DNA of 16,649 nt from Nostoc sp. CHAB 5715 (GTDB lineage: Bacteria > Cyanobacteriota > Cyanobacteriia > Cyanobacteriales > Nostocaceae), in the NCBI RefSeq assembly GCF_020829685.1, contig NZ_JAIVFR010000028.1:1-16649 (forward strand), given 5' to 3'. A model generated the notes under the pieces. It was not told the origin of the DNA and made no database searches. It saw nothing but the letters and a program-made list of their open reading frames with translations. The translations under genes and the position numbers were made by a program. This document shows, in pieces, positions 6,482 through 13,571 of this stretch (position 1 is the first letter of the stretch; each line of letters starts with the position of its first letter).

Positions 6482-7849
6482 ATTAATCCTTCTACCAGCT
6501 TACCAGATGTCAAAATTGCTCCAGAAGCAGACTCCTCAGTCTTGCAAATTTGGGGTGGGCATCGTTTGCGAGGTCATGTGAAAATTAGCGGGGCAAAAAA
6601 TGCAGCACTGGTAATCATGGCTGGAGCCTTGCTGTGCCCGGGCGATTGTCGTATCCGCAATGTCCCCTTATTGGCGGATGTAGAGCGGATGGGTCAGGTG
6701 TTATCGGCTTTGGGTGTCCGATTAACGCGGCAAGGCGATATTTTAGACATCAACGCCAGCGAAATTAAAACATCCAAAGCTCCCTACGAACTAGTTACCC
6801 AATTGAGGGCGAGTTTCTTCGCCATTGGTGCCATTCTGGCAAGATTGGGAGTAGCGCAGATGCCTTTACCAGGTGGTTGTGCTATTGGGGCAAGACCAGT
6901 TGACTTGCATGTTCGGGGACTGCAAGCAATGGGGGCTGAGGTGCAGATTGAGCATGGCATTTGTAATGCCTACGTTCCTGGCAGCAGCCGGAGATTAAAA
7001 GGTGCGAAGATTTACTTAGACATCGCCAGTGTTGGAGCGACGGAAAACTTGATGATGGCGGCTACCCTAGCAGAGGGCGAAACGATCATCGAAAATGCTG
7101 CCAGAGAACCGGAAGTAGTTGATTTAGCTAACTTCTGTAACGCGATGGGAGCGAAGATTAAGGGGGCGGGGACTAGCAGGATTATTATCGAAGGAGTCCC
7201 CAAGTTGCATTCTGTTGACTACAGTATCATTCCCGATCGCATTGAGGCCGGGACGTTTTTGCTAGCAGCAGCAATTACCCGTTCCGAACTTCTTCTCTCA
7301 CCAGTGGCTCCAGAACATCTTATACCAGTGATTGCCAAGCTGCGGGATATTGGGGTGGCCATAATTGAGGAAAATCCTGAATGCTTACACATTCTGCCAG
7401 CAGAAACCCTCAAGGCAACGGATATTGAAACTCAATACCATCCAGGTTTTCCCACAGATATGCAAGCACCGTTCATGTCTTTGCTGACATTGGCAGAAGG
7501 CGACAGCGTGATTAACGAATCTGTCTTTGAAAATCGCTTGCGTCATGCCTCAGAGTTGAATCGCTTGGGGGCAGATATTCGTGTCAAAGGCAACGCTGCT
7601 TTCGTTCGGGGAGTACCGAAATTGTCTGGCGCACCAGTATTAGGTACAGACTTACGAGCATCGGCAGCGCTGGTCATAGCAGGACTGGCGGCGGAAGGAA
7701 AAACTACAATTCAAGGATTACAGCACCTCGATCGCGGCTATGATCGACTTGATGTGAAGTTGCAGCAATTGGGCGCTAAAATCCTCCGCGTGGGCGAAGC
7801 ATCAGCAGATTCAGAAATCGCTCCCACCATCAGTAGCCTGTCAAGTTGA
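6482..7849 (+). CDS. murA: UDP-N-acetylglucosamine 1-carboxyvinyltransferase, probable AUU start
   Basis: MurA transfers enolpyruvate from PEP to UDP-GlcNAc, the first committed step of peptidoglycan synthesis and the target of fosfomycin. Conserved segments are [12 protein letters not shown] near the start; [16 protein letters not shown], whose cysteine is the catalytic residue attacked by fosfomycin; [37 protein letters not shown]; and [19 protein letters not shown]. The only conventional start is TTG at 6542 (435 residues), which lacks a ribosome site. Upstream codons [20 protein letters not shown] are in frame back to ATT 6482, placed ideally after GGAGG. I therefore annotate 455 residues beginning at AUU. 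The C-terminal 15 or so residues are a non-conserved tail. It is apparently a single-gene unit, and probably essential. Confidence 0.93.
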   Translation: MNPSTSLPDVKIAPEADSSVLQIWGGHRLRGHVKISGAKNAALVIMAGALLCPGDCRIRNVPLLADVERMGQVLSALGVRLTRQGDILDINASEIKTSKAPYELVTQLRASFFAIGAILARLGVAQMPLPGGCAIGARPVDLHVRGLQAMGAEVQIEHGICNAYVPGSSRRLKGAKIYLDIASVGATENLMMAATLAEGETIIENAAREPEVVDLANFCNAMGAKIKGAGTSRIIIEGVPKLHSVDYSIIPDRIEAGTFLLAAAITRSELLLSPVAPEHLIPVIAKLRDIGVAIIEENPECLHILPAETLKATDIETQYHPGFPTDMQAPFMSLLTLAEGDSVINESVFENRLRHASELNRLGADIRVKGNAAFVRGVPKLSGAPVLGTDLRASAALVIAGLAAEGKTTIQGLQHLDRGYDRLDVKLQQLGAKILRVGEASADSEIAPTISSLSS

Positions 7850-7873
7850 TCGGTTGAGACTAACACCCGGACA

Positions 7874-7936
7874 AGGAGGATGAGGAGGATGAGGGGGATG
7901 AGGGGGATGAGGGGGATGAGGGGGATGAGGGGGATG
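7874..7936. repeat. 9-bp minisatellite (agggggatg)
   Basis: Seven tandem 9-bp units, aggaggatg twice then agggggatg five times, lie 25 bp after the murA stop. A C-rich stretch at about 7949-7978 is roughly complementary, so the transcript could fold back on itself. Purine/pyrimidine asymmetry is extreme. The 219-bp gap contains no gene. Confidence 0.9.
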
Positions 7937-8068
7937 AGGTAAAATTTTCTCCCCCATCTCCCCTATCTCCCCCTGCCCAGCTTAGTTAAATCGTTATACT
8001 AACTGTGGATGGCTGTTTATCTAACCAGCCAGATTCCATAGTTGTGTTTTTTTATAGCTTGCTGCACT

Positions 8069-8947
8069 ATGTCCTTCTTTAAAACCCCGCTAATTGGTTT
8101 AAAAGCTGACTCATTTCGTCATCCATTAGACCTGGAAGCTACCAAAACGCTCAAGCAAATACCAGGCATAGATATGTTGGTGCGAAATTGGCTTGGGCCA
8201 ATGGCAGAGCAGGTTTTTTATGTGGAAAATATTGCCTCCAGCGTTCTGGTGGGTGAAAAGCAACTGCCCGATTTATACAAGCTGTTGTTAGATGCTTGTA
8301 AAATTCTGGATATAGAGCCTCCCCAGTTGTACGTCCGGCAACATCCGGCTCCCAACGCCTATACTTTTGCTGTGCGGGGTAAGCAGCCCTTTGTTGTGTT
8401 ACACACATCCCTGATTGATATCCTCACACTAGAGGAAATACAGGCAGTAATTGCCCACGAGTTGGGGCATCTCAAATGTGACCATAGCGTTTATTTGACT
8501 CCTGTAAATTTATTAATATTAGCTGCGGCGATTGTGCCCAATGTTGGAACTTTCCTTGCTCAAGCGATACAGGCACAACTTTTAGAATGGGTACGCTGTG
8601 CTGAGTTTACCTGCGATCGCGCCGCATTACTAGCAACTCAAGACCCCAAAGTTGTCATGTCAGTATTGATGAAGCTGGCGGGTGGTTCCCCCACCTTAGC
8701 ACCACAACTGAATCTTGATGCCTTTGTTGCCCAAGCCCGCGCTTACGATGATATTAGCAAGACTGAATTAGGTGAAATGGTCAAAGCTGCCCGCACAGCC
8801 CAATTAACCCATCCAGTGCCAGTGCTGCGGGCGCGAGAAATTGACCGTTGGGCAAGTAGTACAGAATATCAATCTTTAATCCAAAGTCATGGATTCAAGT
8901 CTACAAGCAATGAAGTAGCACCCAAAGCCGGATGGCGAAACTGGTAG
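8069..8947 (+). CDS. M48 family zinc metalloprotease
   Basis: This 292-residue protein is a Ste24/HtpX-type membrane-associated peptidase. The zinc motif HELGH is at 130-134, with E131 as the catalytic base, and the third ligand E179 lies in EFTCDRAAL (179-187). A hydrophobic segment, about 143-165 (LTPVNLLILAAAIVPNVGTF), separates the two, as expected for this family. VLHTSLIDILTLEEIQAVIA (110-129) is the usual strand and helix leading into the active site. The frame runs upstream to a TTG at 8042, but those nine residues (MCFFIACCT) look untranslated, so I use the ATG at 8069. M48 enzymes of this type take part in membrane-protein quality control. The specific substrate here is unknown. Confidence 0.9.
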   Translation: MSFFKTPLIGLKADSFRHPLDLEATKTLKQIPGIDMLVRNWLGPMAEQVFYVENIASSVLVGEKQLPDLYKLLLDACKILDIEPPQLYVRQHPAPNAYTFAVRGKQPFVVLHTSLIDILTLEEIQAVIAHELGHLKCDHSVYLTPVNLLILAAAIVPNVGTFLAQAIQAQLLEWVRCAEFTCDRAALLATQDPKVVMSVLMKLAGGSPTLAPQLNLDAFVAQARAYDDISKTELGEMVKAARTAQLTHPVPVLRAREIDRWASSTEYQSLIQSHGFKSTSNEVAPKAGWRNW

Positions 8948-8988
8948 AGCCACTAACGAAATTTGGTTATGTAAATTAGATGTGTTTT

Positions 8989-9305
8989 AGCTTACAGCAG
9001 TTTTCATGTATTTGAACCACATCTGTTGTAGGGGCACAGAAATGCTCATTGGTGTCAACTTAACGTAAAAGCTATGTCCCGCAAGGAACTAAAGTTCCTT
9101 GCTAATAGCGAAAGTCATCTTTTGATGACTAAATAATCTGAAAAATCTTTAGTCTACTTCAGTAGACTTTAGCTATGAGCCTTGAACTTTAGTTCGAGGC
9201 GGGTGAGGAAGCTTTCAGTTAAGCTACTTTTAGCTTAAGTTGACACGTATGAGCAATGCTGTGCCCCTACCGCGTGGTCTATTTACCTGAAAATAGCTGT
9301 AAGCT
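8989..9305. mobile_element. 317-bp foldback element with five internal hairpins
   Basis: Long imperfect inverted arms run inward from AGCTTACAGC (8989-8998) and GCTGTAAGCT (9296-9305). They include GTAGGGGCACAG and CTGTGCCCCTAC and then GTGTCAACTTAA and TTAAGTTGACAC. Between them are five perfect or near-perfect hairpins: GCAAGGAACT/AGTTCCTTGC (9081-9102), AGTCATC/GATGACT (9113-9130), AGTCTACT/AGTAGACT (9151-9168), CTTGAAC/GTTCGAG with one G-T pair (9181-9198), and TTAAGCTA/TAGCTTAA (9219-9238). The core GAACTAAAGTTC of the first hairpin occurs in reverse complement in the fourth, a REPIN-like arrangement. There is no reading frame and no clear target duplication. Confidence 0.75.
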
Positions 9306-9360
9306 GTTACGCAAATAAAATTGTATATTTACTCATGAGGGTTGTCATTAGTCAAAAGTC

Positions 9361-9439
9361 ACTTGTACTGAGCTTGTCCTGAGCTTGTCCTGAGCGTAGC
9401 CGAAAGGCGGCGTCGAAGTAAGGGCGTAGTCGAAGTATT
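9361..9439 (+). repeat. small dispersed repeat, copy A
   Basis: It begins ACTTGTACTGAGCTTGTC, has a tandem CTGAGCTTGTC, then CTGAGCGTAGCCGAAAGGCG, and ends GAAGTATT. attagtc heptamers flank both sides (9347-9353 and 9437-9443). Its two ends match copies B (9825-9896) and C (10522-10547). Sequence from 9440 to 9635 shows no gene. Confidence 0.75.
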
Positions 9440-9635
9440 AGTCATTTGTATTTAAAATGACAGATGACCATTGACTGCATGAGTGTCTTAACAATTGCAA
9501 TGTACAATCTAGACGCGCATCAACTTATAATACTTTGATAATTCGCTCATGCGATCGCACTTGCTAGAATTCTTTAGGCAAGCTGTGGGCGATTCAGTGT
9601 GATGTAAAATGCTGGTACAGCCATAAAATCAGCTA

Positions 9636-9725
9636 ATGACCAGGTTTCCTTACGACCAATTCGCCAAAGACTATCTTAAAGAATTGTTACAACCATTGGG
9701 AGAAGTAGAAACAAGTCGGAAAGTT
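9636..9725 (+). pseudogene. 5' fragment of an Rpn/DUF4351-type nuclease gene
   Basis: The ATG at 9636 opens a 39-codon frame. The first 30 residues, MTRFPYDQFAKDYLKELLQP then LGEVETSRKV, match the familiar N-terminus of cyanobacterial Rpn-family/DUF4351 PD-(D/E)XK proteins (from memory MTRF..DQFAKDYLEELL..LG.V..SRKV). Family members are some hundreds of residues long. Here similarity stops at about 9725 and the frame ends at 9755. The catalytic region is missing, so this is a truncated remnant. Confidence 0.7.
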
Positions 9726-9729
9726 CCAG

Positions 9730-9786
9730 CCCAAATCCTGTTGATGCTCCTGTAATTACTACTGTGCGCTGATTTCCTCCAACCAT
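9730..9786 (-). pseudogene. 5' fragment of a short-chain dehydrogenase gene
   Basis: On the minus strand an ATG (9784-9786), preceded by GGAGAG, opens MVGGNQRTVVITGASTGFG. This is the first strand and the TGxxxGxG dinucleotide-binding loop of a classical short-chain dehydrogenase/reductase. After G19 (about 9730) the frame runs into the antisense of the adjacent nuclease fragment and stops at 9676. The catalytic SxnYxxxK part is absent. The original ribosome site and start survive, so a short peptide might still be made. Confidence 0.65.
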
Positions 9787-9810
9787 TAACTCTCTCCGTA
9801 TTATGATGAA

Positions 9811-9914
9811 ATTACGAATTACGAACTTGTACTGAGCTTGTCCTGAGCGTAGCCGTTGGCGCAGCCTCTCGTAGAGAAGGGCGTAGCCGAAGTATTACGA
9901 ATTACGAATTACGC
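9811..9914 (+). repeat. small dispersed repeat copy B inside an attacga array
   Basis: Two units of attacga (9811-9824) precede the dispersed repeat (9825-9896), and two to three units (9894-9914) follow it. The repeat starts ACTTGTACTGAGCTTGTC, contains CTGAGCGTAGCCG, a CTCTCGTAGAGAAGG hairpin segment and GCGTAGCCGAAGTATT. The array looks interrupted by the repeat. Confidence 0.8.
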
Positions 9915-9921
9915 ATTAGTA

Positions 9922-10152
9922 TCAATCTCTGCAAGTACCAGCGCGAAGACAATCTTCGGTTTGGTCATCTCTAGCCGATATTTGCCACGGGAATTTATCT
10001 AACTGAGAATTTGTGTTGTGAACAACTAGAGCAGTTATTACGGGAAGCTGGTTTTCGACAATTGACACGTCAATACTATAAGTATTGCCTAGTTGAGCAT
10101 TGTATAAATACACAGGCAATGCCATCAGTCCAATGCAAATTGTCAGATTCAT
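9922..10152 (-). CDS. small putative secreted or membrane-anchored protein
   Basis: This 76-residue frame has GAGG four bases before the ATG. The N-terminus MNLTICIGLMALPVYLYNAQ is a hydrophobic segment that could be an uncleaved anchor or signal peptide. The rest is polar, and the C-terminus EDCLRAGTCRD contains two cysteines, C68 and C74, that could form a disulfide after export. I do not recognise the family. Support comes from the signal-like start and the ribosome site only. It sits between repeats, so it may be young or degenerating. Confidence 0.45.
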   Translation of the reverse strand: MNLTICIGLMALPVYLYNAQLGNTYSIDVSIVENQLPVITALVVHNTNSQLDKFPWQISARDDQTEDCLRAGTCRD

Positions 10153-10521
10153 AAAACCTCAGCTAAAAATTTCCGATTACGCTATGTATGTATAGATACG
10201 ACCTTGATGAACCGGATTTCCAAACTGAGTATTGTTATGATGTTGTGTCAATTTACTCAGCGCTAGCCGCAGAGACGTAATTTCTAAATTATCGGTTCCA
10301 CTCTTTTTTTAGGTTAAACATTGCCTACAAGATGGCTTACTACTAATTTATGCAGATGCAACCCAAAAAAACAGGACAAAAAACCCACAGCACTGAAAAA
10401 CATATCTTGCTAGCTGCATTCCCCAGATAAAATAATGAAGAGTGCTGAGTCACGGCAATGGTCAATGACCAACAAAAAAAGATACAAGCCCATAAATAAA
10501 TTTAGGGTATTGTTAATTTTG
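10153..10521. other. intergenic region upstream of tatC
   Basis: No convincing gene is visible on either strand. The stretch is AT-rich with poly-A and poly-T runs (near 10303-10310 and 10364-10383). It contains ataaataaatttagg (about 10493-10507), a string also found near 1797-1811, which is probably part of a dispersed repeat. I find no clear promoter for tatC. Confidence 0.5.
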
Positions 10522-10547
10522 AATACTTCGACAAGCTCAGTACAAGT
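10522..10547 (-). repeat. small dispersed repeat, minimal copy C
   Basis: Read on the minus strand this 26-bp copy is ACTTGTACTGAGCTTGTC joined directly to GAAGTATT. It thus has the two ends of copies A and B without their interiors. aattttg-type heptamers flank it on both sides (about 10514-10521 and 10548-10560). It ends 29 bp before the tatC start. Confidence 0.75.
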
Positions 10548-10576
10548 TTTGAATTTTGAATTCGGAGCGAAGCGAC

Positions 10577-11371
10577 GTGACGCCTTCACAAGACGTAGAT
10601 ACTGTAAACGTTCCCAACATCGACCCAGAAGAATATGGCAACTCCGACACCGATCCTCTGGATGAGTTGCCAGGTGAAGTTGAAATGTCCCTTTTCGACC
10701 ACCTAGAAGAGTTGCGGCAGCGCATTTTCTATTCGCTGATTGCCGTAGCCGTGGGTATTATCGGCTGTTTCTTTGCCGTTAAGCCAATTGTGCAGCTACT
10801 TGAGGTTCCTGCACAAGGAGTAAAATTTCTCCAACTTGCACCCGGAGAGTATTTCTTTGTCTCCGTCAAAGTTGCAGCCTACACTGGCCTCATACTTACT
10901 AGTCCTTTCATTCTTTACCAGATTATCCAGTTTGTGCTTCCAGGACTGACTCGCCGTGAACGCCGTATACTGGGGCCTGTGGTTTTGGGTTCGAGTGTGC
11001 TGTTTGCGGCTGGGTTAGTATTTGCCTATTTACTCTTGATTCCCGCAGCGTTGAAATTTTTCATCAGCTACGGAGCAGATGTTGTTGAACAACTTTGGTC
11101 AATTGATAAATATTTTGAATTTGTGCTGCTACTGTTATTCAGCACTGGTTTAGCATTTCAAATTCCGATTATCCAACTGTTGCTAGGTAATTTGAACATT
11201 GTCTCGTCTCAACGAATGGTTTCTGGTTGGCGTTACGTGATTATGGGAGCAGTGGTTTTAGGAGCCGTGCTTACACCTTCTACTGACCCTCTGACTCAAA
11301 GTCTTTTAGCCGGAGCAGTTTTAGGGCTTTATTTCGGTGGTGTTGGACTGGTTAAACTTACAGGTAAATAA
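10577..11371 (+). CDS. tatC: Sec-independent (twin-arginine) protein translocase TatC
   Basis: TatC is the polytopic core of the Tat translocase and recognises the twin-arginine signal of folded substrates at the thylakoid or plasma membrane. From the GTG at 10577 the protein has 264 residues. An acidic N-terminal extension (1-37) precedes the conserved [13 protein letters not shown] (38-50). [14 protein letters not shown] (87-100) contains E91, equivalent to the signal-peptide-binding glutamate region. Hydrophobic spans lie near 52-68, 97-120, 133-158, 180-203, 217-232 and 240-258, giving six helices. [10 protein letters not shown] (232-241) is the conserved last periplasmic motif. I chose GTG because GGAG lies nine bases upstream. 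A TTG at 10556 would add seven repeat-derived residues. Downstream petC encodes a likely Tat substrate. Confidence 0.95.
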   Translation: MTPSQDVDTVNVPNIDPEEYGNSDTDPLDELPGEVEMSLFDHLEELRQRIFYSLIAVAVGIIGCFFAVKPIVQLLEVPAQGVKFLQLAPGEYFFVSVKVAAYTGLILTSPFILYQIIQFVLPGLTRRERRILGPVVLGSSVLFAAGLVFAYLLLIPAALKFFISYGADVVEQLWSIDKYFEFVLLLLFSTGLAFQIPIIQLLLGNLNIVSSQRMVSGWRYVIMGAVVLGAVLTPSTDPLTQSLLAGAVLGLYFGGVGLVKLTGK

Positions 11372-11410
11372 CATAGGGAATAGGAAAAATTCTTAACCAA
11401 TTACCAATTA

Positions 11411-12199
11411 CTAATTATTCCTTAACCCTTGTTCGCGTAAGAAGGTATCAGACCATACAGCATCTTCTGGTTTTAGGGGTGGTACTGGTTCTTTGTTATA
11501 ATCAATTGCTAAGTAATATCTGGCACGATTGTATATACCATGCAATAAAGATTGCAAATCTACAATCAGTTCTGTATCTTCTGACTGTAACGGTAATGGA
11601 AATACGGGAATCGTTTCTCTGACGCTAAATCCGTATAATTTAGCTTGAGGACGTGTTTCACTTCTGCTAACAATAATTTGATAATTTACTACAGGAGTTT
11701 CCCCTAAAATTGACATAGCTTGTCCACTTCTGAGTAAATCAATTTCGACTAAGTGAGAAAGACTAGCTAAAACTTGTTTACGTTTCAGTTCATACGCTTT
11801 TCTACCTTCGCCTGGGCGTTTATTTTTAGGAGATAAAACTTCGATAGAAGTTACCACAAAACCTGTAGAAATTTCTCGAATTTCTAAGTAATTTTCCGTA
11901 ACATGTTCAGGTAAGGGTATCATCACCGTCATGCCTTCTGACGTTTCTGCTTGTGTAGTAGTTGATGAGTATTGCTGCGGTGATTTTTGTTGAGAAAAAA
12001 TAGAAACATCAGGAATACCAACTAATACAGAATCTGAGTCATCACTTAAATAAGTACGTCGTTCAATTGCAACTCGATAATGTAGGGGAATATTTTCCTC
12101 AATAGTATCTGCTATAGCTGTAATCAATCGATGATGTACTTCTGACCAAAACACAGGATTTTCTAAATAAGGATTCATTCCGGGAAATGGAGAATTCAT
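11411..12199 (-). CDS. DUF4058 family protein
   Basis: This 262-residue protein belongs to the DUF4058 family, common in cyanobacteria and of unknown function. The hallmark N-terminus FPGMNPYLENPVFWSEVHHR (5-24) is intact. IPDVSIF (62-68), EIREISTGFVVTSIEVLSP (106-124) and KNKRPGEGRKAYELKRKQVL (125-144) give a D64, E120, K125/K127 pattern that resembles the PD-(D/E)XK nuclease core, as in Uma2 proteins. LVEIDLLRSG (150-159) is another conserved block. The length is typical. It is convergent with tatC (39 bp apart). Together with the DUF3067 gene it separates tatC from petC. A nuclease role is inferred from the pattern only. Confidence 0.85.
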   Translation of the reverse strand: MNSPFPGMNPYLENPVFWSEVHHRLITAIADTIEENIPLHYRVAIERRTYLSDDSDSVLVGIPDVSIFSQQKSPQQYSSTTTQAETSEGMTVMIPLPEHVTENYLEIREISTGFVVTSIEVLSPKNKRPGEGRKAYELKRKQVLASLSHLVEIDLLRSGQAMSILGETPVVNYQIIVSRSETRPQAKLYGFSVRETIPVFPLPLQSEDTELIVDLQSLLHGIYNRARYYLAIDYNKEPVPPLKPEDAVWSDTFLREQGLRNN

Positions 12200-12257
12200 A
12201 GTTTTACTATCCTGAAATGAGGAGTTAGGATGATTCTAAATTAAGAAAGAAAAACTT

Positions 12258-12389
12258 GGTCATAATACAATACGGTTCAGTTAAGGCTAAAACTGTGTTA
12301 CAAAGTCAATTTTGTTAACGAACCGCCAAGACGCCAAGGACGCAGAGAGAAGGAAGAAATGCTTAACTGAACTGTATTGGGTCATAATA
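12258..12389. mobile_element. 112-bp MITE with 18-bp inverted ends and exact 10-bp target duplication
   Basis: The element spans 12268-12379. Its ends CAATACGGTTCAGTTAAG (12268-12285) and CTTAACTGAACTGTATTG (12362-12379) are inverted with one mismatch. GGTCATAATA flanks both sides (12258-12267 and 12380-12389). The interior has no reading frame and carries gaaccgccaagacgccaag (12320-12338), also found inside the unrelated-ended element at 3001-3091. The right target copy overlaps the stop codon of the DUF3067 gene, which stays intact. Confidence 0.88.
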
Positions 12390-12690
12390 TCCATTCCGAA
12401 GAACGTTCACCCAAATCGAGAGGAATGCTAACAGCTTTGCCAAGGCGGGGGCGATCGCGTGTTTGGGTAATATATGTTTGTACCTGCGTTGACCCACCCA
12501 AGGCATGAAGATAATTAGCAATGGTGTCAAGATGCTCTTGGTACTCCGCCTCACTCAAGGGAAAAGAAGCTTGCTCCAAGTATTTCCACATGACTTGCAA
12601 AAATATCTTTCCCTGTGCCCGTCGAAACTGGACATCATAAGAATATCCCCACTTATCAAGCAACATCTGACGTAATTCCTGTCCTGTCAT
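12382..12690 (-). CDS. DUF3067 family protein
   Basis: This 102-residue soluble protein is of the DUF3067 family, conserved in cyanobacteria and plastid-bearing eukaryotes. The recognisable run is MTGQELRQMLLDKWGYSYDV, then QFRRAQGKIFLQVMWKYLEQ, FPLSEAEYQEHLDTIANYL, and the C-terminal RPRLGKAVSIPLDLGERSSE. No signal peptide or membrane span is present. The start is the ATG at 12690. A TTG four codons upstream is less likely. Its biochemical role is unknown. Divergent placement next to petC suggests, as inference, a link to cytochrome b6f or thylakoid biogenesis. The stop codon (12382-12384) lies within the target duplication of the MITE at 12268-12379. Confidence 0.85.
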   Translation of the reverse strand: MTGQELRQMLLDKWGYSYDVQFRRAQGKIFLQVMWKYLEQASFPLSEAEYQEHLDTIANYLHALGGSTQVQTYITQTRDRPRLGKAVSIPLDLGERSSEWIL

Positions 12691-12918
12691 AGCTTTTCTC
12701 AATCAGATTTTACATTTAGTTATGATGTTAAGTTCCGTGACTCCAGTATGATAAGGATATAAAGAAATGTAATGCTAACAGAAAAGATGCTTGATATATC
12801 TTGGAACAAAGAAGTATGGCATCGTTGTGAGCGCTAGCATTTCGACTTAGACAAGAGTTCCTCAAGTACAGTACTTTTGTCAAAATGCTTAACAAAATAC
12901 ACAAAGAGCGCGTAGATT
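12691..12918. promoter_or_regulatory. divergent DUF3067-petC promoter region with LexA-like site
   Basis: This 228-bp spacer must carry the petC promoter. AAGTAC, A, GTACTT (12864-12876) is a perfect 6-bp inverted repeat. Overlapping it, AGTACTTTTGT (12870-12880) fits the first eleven positions of the cyanobacterial LexA-type consensus AGTACWNWTGTTCT, but the last three differ. No clear sigma-70 boxes stand out. The site is 38 bp before the petC ATG. Confidence 0.3.
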
Positions 12919-13458
12919 ATGGCTCAATTTTCTGAATCAGCAGACGTGCCCGATATGGGGCGTCGTCAGTTCATGAATCTGCTCACTTTTGGGACTGTCA
13001 CTGGAGTGGCTCTGGGTGCATTGTATCCCGTTGTCAACTACTTTATTCCACCCGCAACTGGTGGTGCTGGTGGCGGTGTAACGGCAAAAGACGAGCTAGG
13101 TAACGATGTTAGCGTCACTAAATTTCTAGAAAACCGGAATGCAGGCGATCGCAACCTAGTCCAAGGGCTAAAGGGAGATCCTACCTATATTGTGGTAGAC
13201 AGCAAAGAAGCGATCAAAGATTATGGCATTAACGCCATCTGCACCCACTTAGGTTGTGTAGTCCCCTGGAACGTTGCAGAGAACAAGTTTAAGTGTCCTT
13301 GTCATGGTTCCCAGTATGACGAAACTGGTAAGGTTGTTCGGGGGCCAGCACCGTTGTCTTTACCTTTGGCCCATACCAGTGTAAAAGACGACAAAATCGT
13401 TTTGACCCCTTGGACTGAAACCGACTTCCGCACCGGTGATCCAGCTTGGTGGGCTTAA
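12919..13458 (+). CDS. petC: cytochrome b6f Rieske iron-sulfur subunit
   Basis: This 179-residue Rieske protein carries the 2Fe-2S cluster that takes electrons from plastoquinol and passes them to cytochrome f. The N-terminal [14 protein letters not shown] (14-27) is a twin-arginine motif followed by the single membrane anchor (about 21-43) and a glycine-rich hinge (48-53). Cluster motifs are CTHLGC (108-113) and CPCHG (126-130). The predicted ligands are C108, H110, C126 and H129, with a C113-C128 disulfide. GPAPLSLPL (142-150) is the conserved proline loop. Length and all ligands are normal. petA follows 113 bp downstream, so the pair is probably co-transcribed despite a heptamer array in between. 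tatC upstream encodes its probable translocase. Confidence 0.97.
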   Translation: MAQFSESADVPDMGRRQFMNLLTFGTVTGVALGALYPVVNYFIPPATGGAGGGVTAKDELGNDVSVTKFLENRNAGDRNLVQGLKGDPTYIVVDSKEAIKDYGINAICTHLGCVVPWNVAENKFKCPCHGSQYDETGKVVRGPAPLSLPLAHTSVKDDKIVLTPWTETDFRTGDPAWWA

Positions 13459-13503
13459 TCATTTTGTCCTTAGTCCTTAGTCATTTGTCCTTTGTTTAGG
13501 GCT

Positions 13504-13545
13504 TAATGACTAATGACTAATGACTAATGACCAATGACTAATGAC
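13504..13545. repeat. heptamer array between petC and petA
   Basis: There are six units of taatgac, the fifth being caatgac. They are preceded by ttagtcc-type units at about 13466-13490. It is the same heptamer as the end of the array at 4699-4719. It fills most of the petC-petA spacer, so it would be transcribed within the operon. Confidence 0.88.
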
Positions 13546-13571
13546 TAATTCAATCGTTGCCCTTATTAGAG

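Noticed and set aside
10435..10665. 76-codon plus-strand frame before tatC
   Set aside because: It overlaps the tatC start in another frame, runs through repeat DNA, and has a basic, low-complexity product without a ribosome site.
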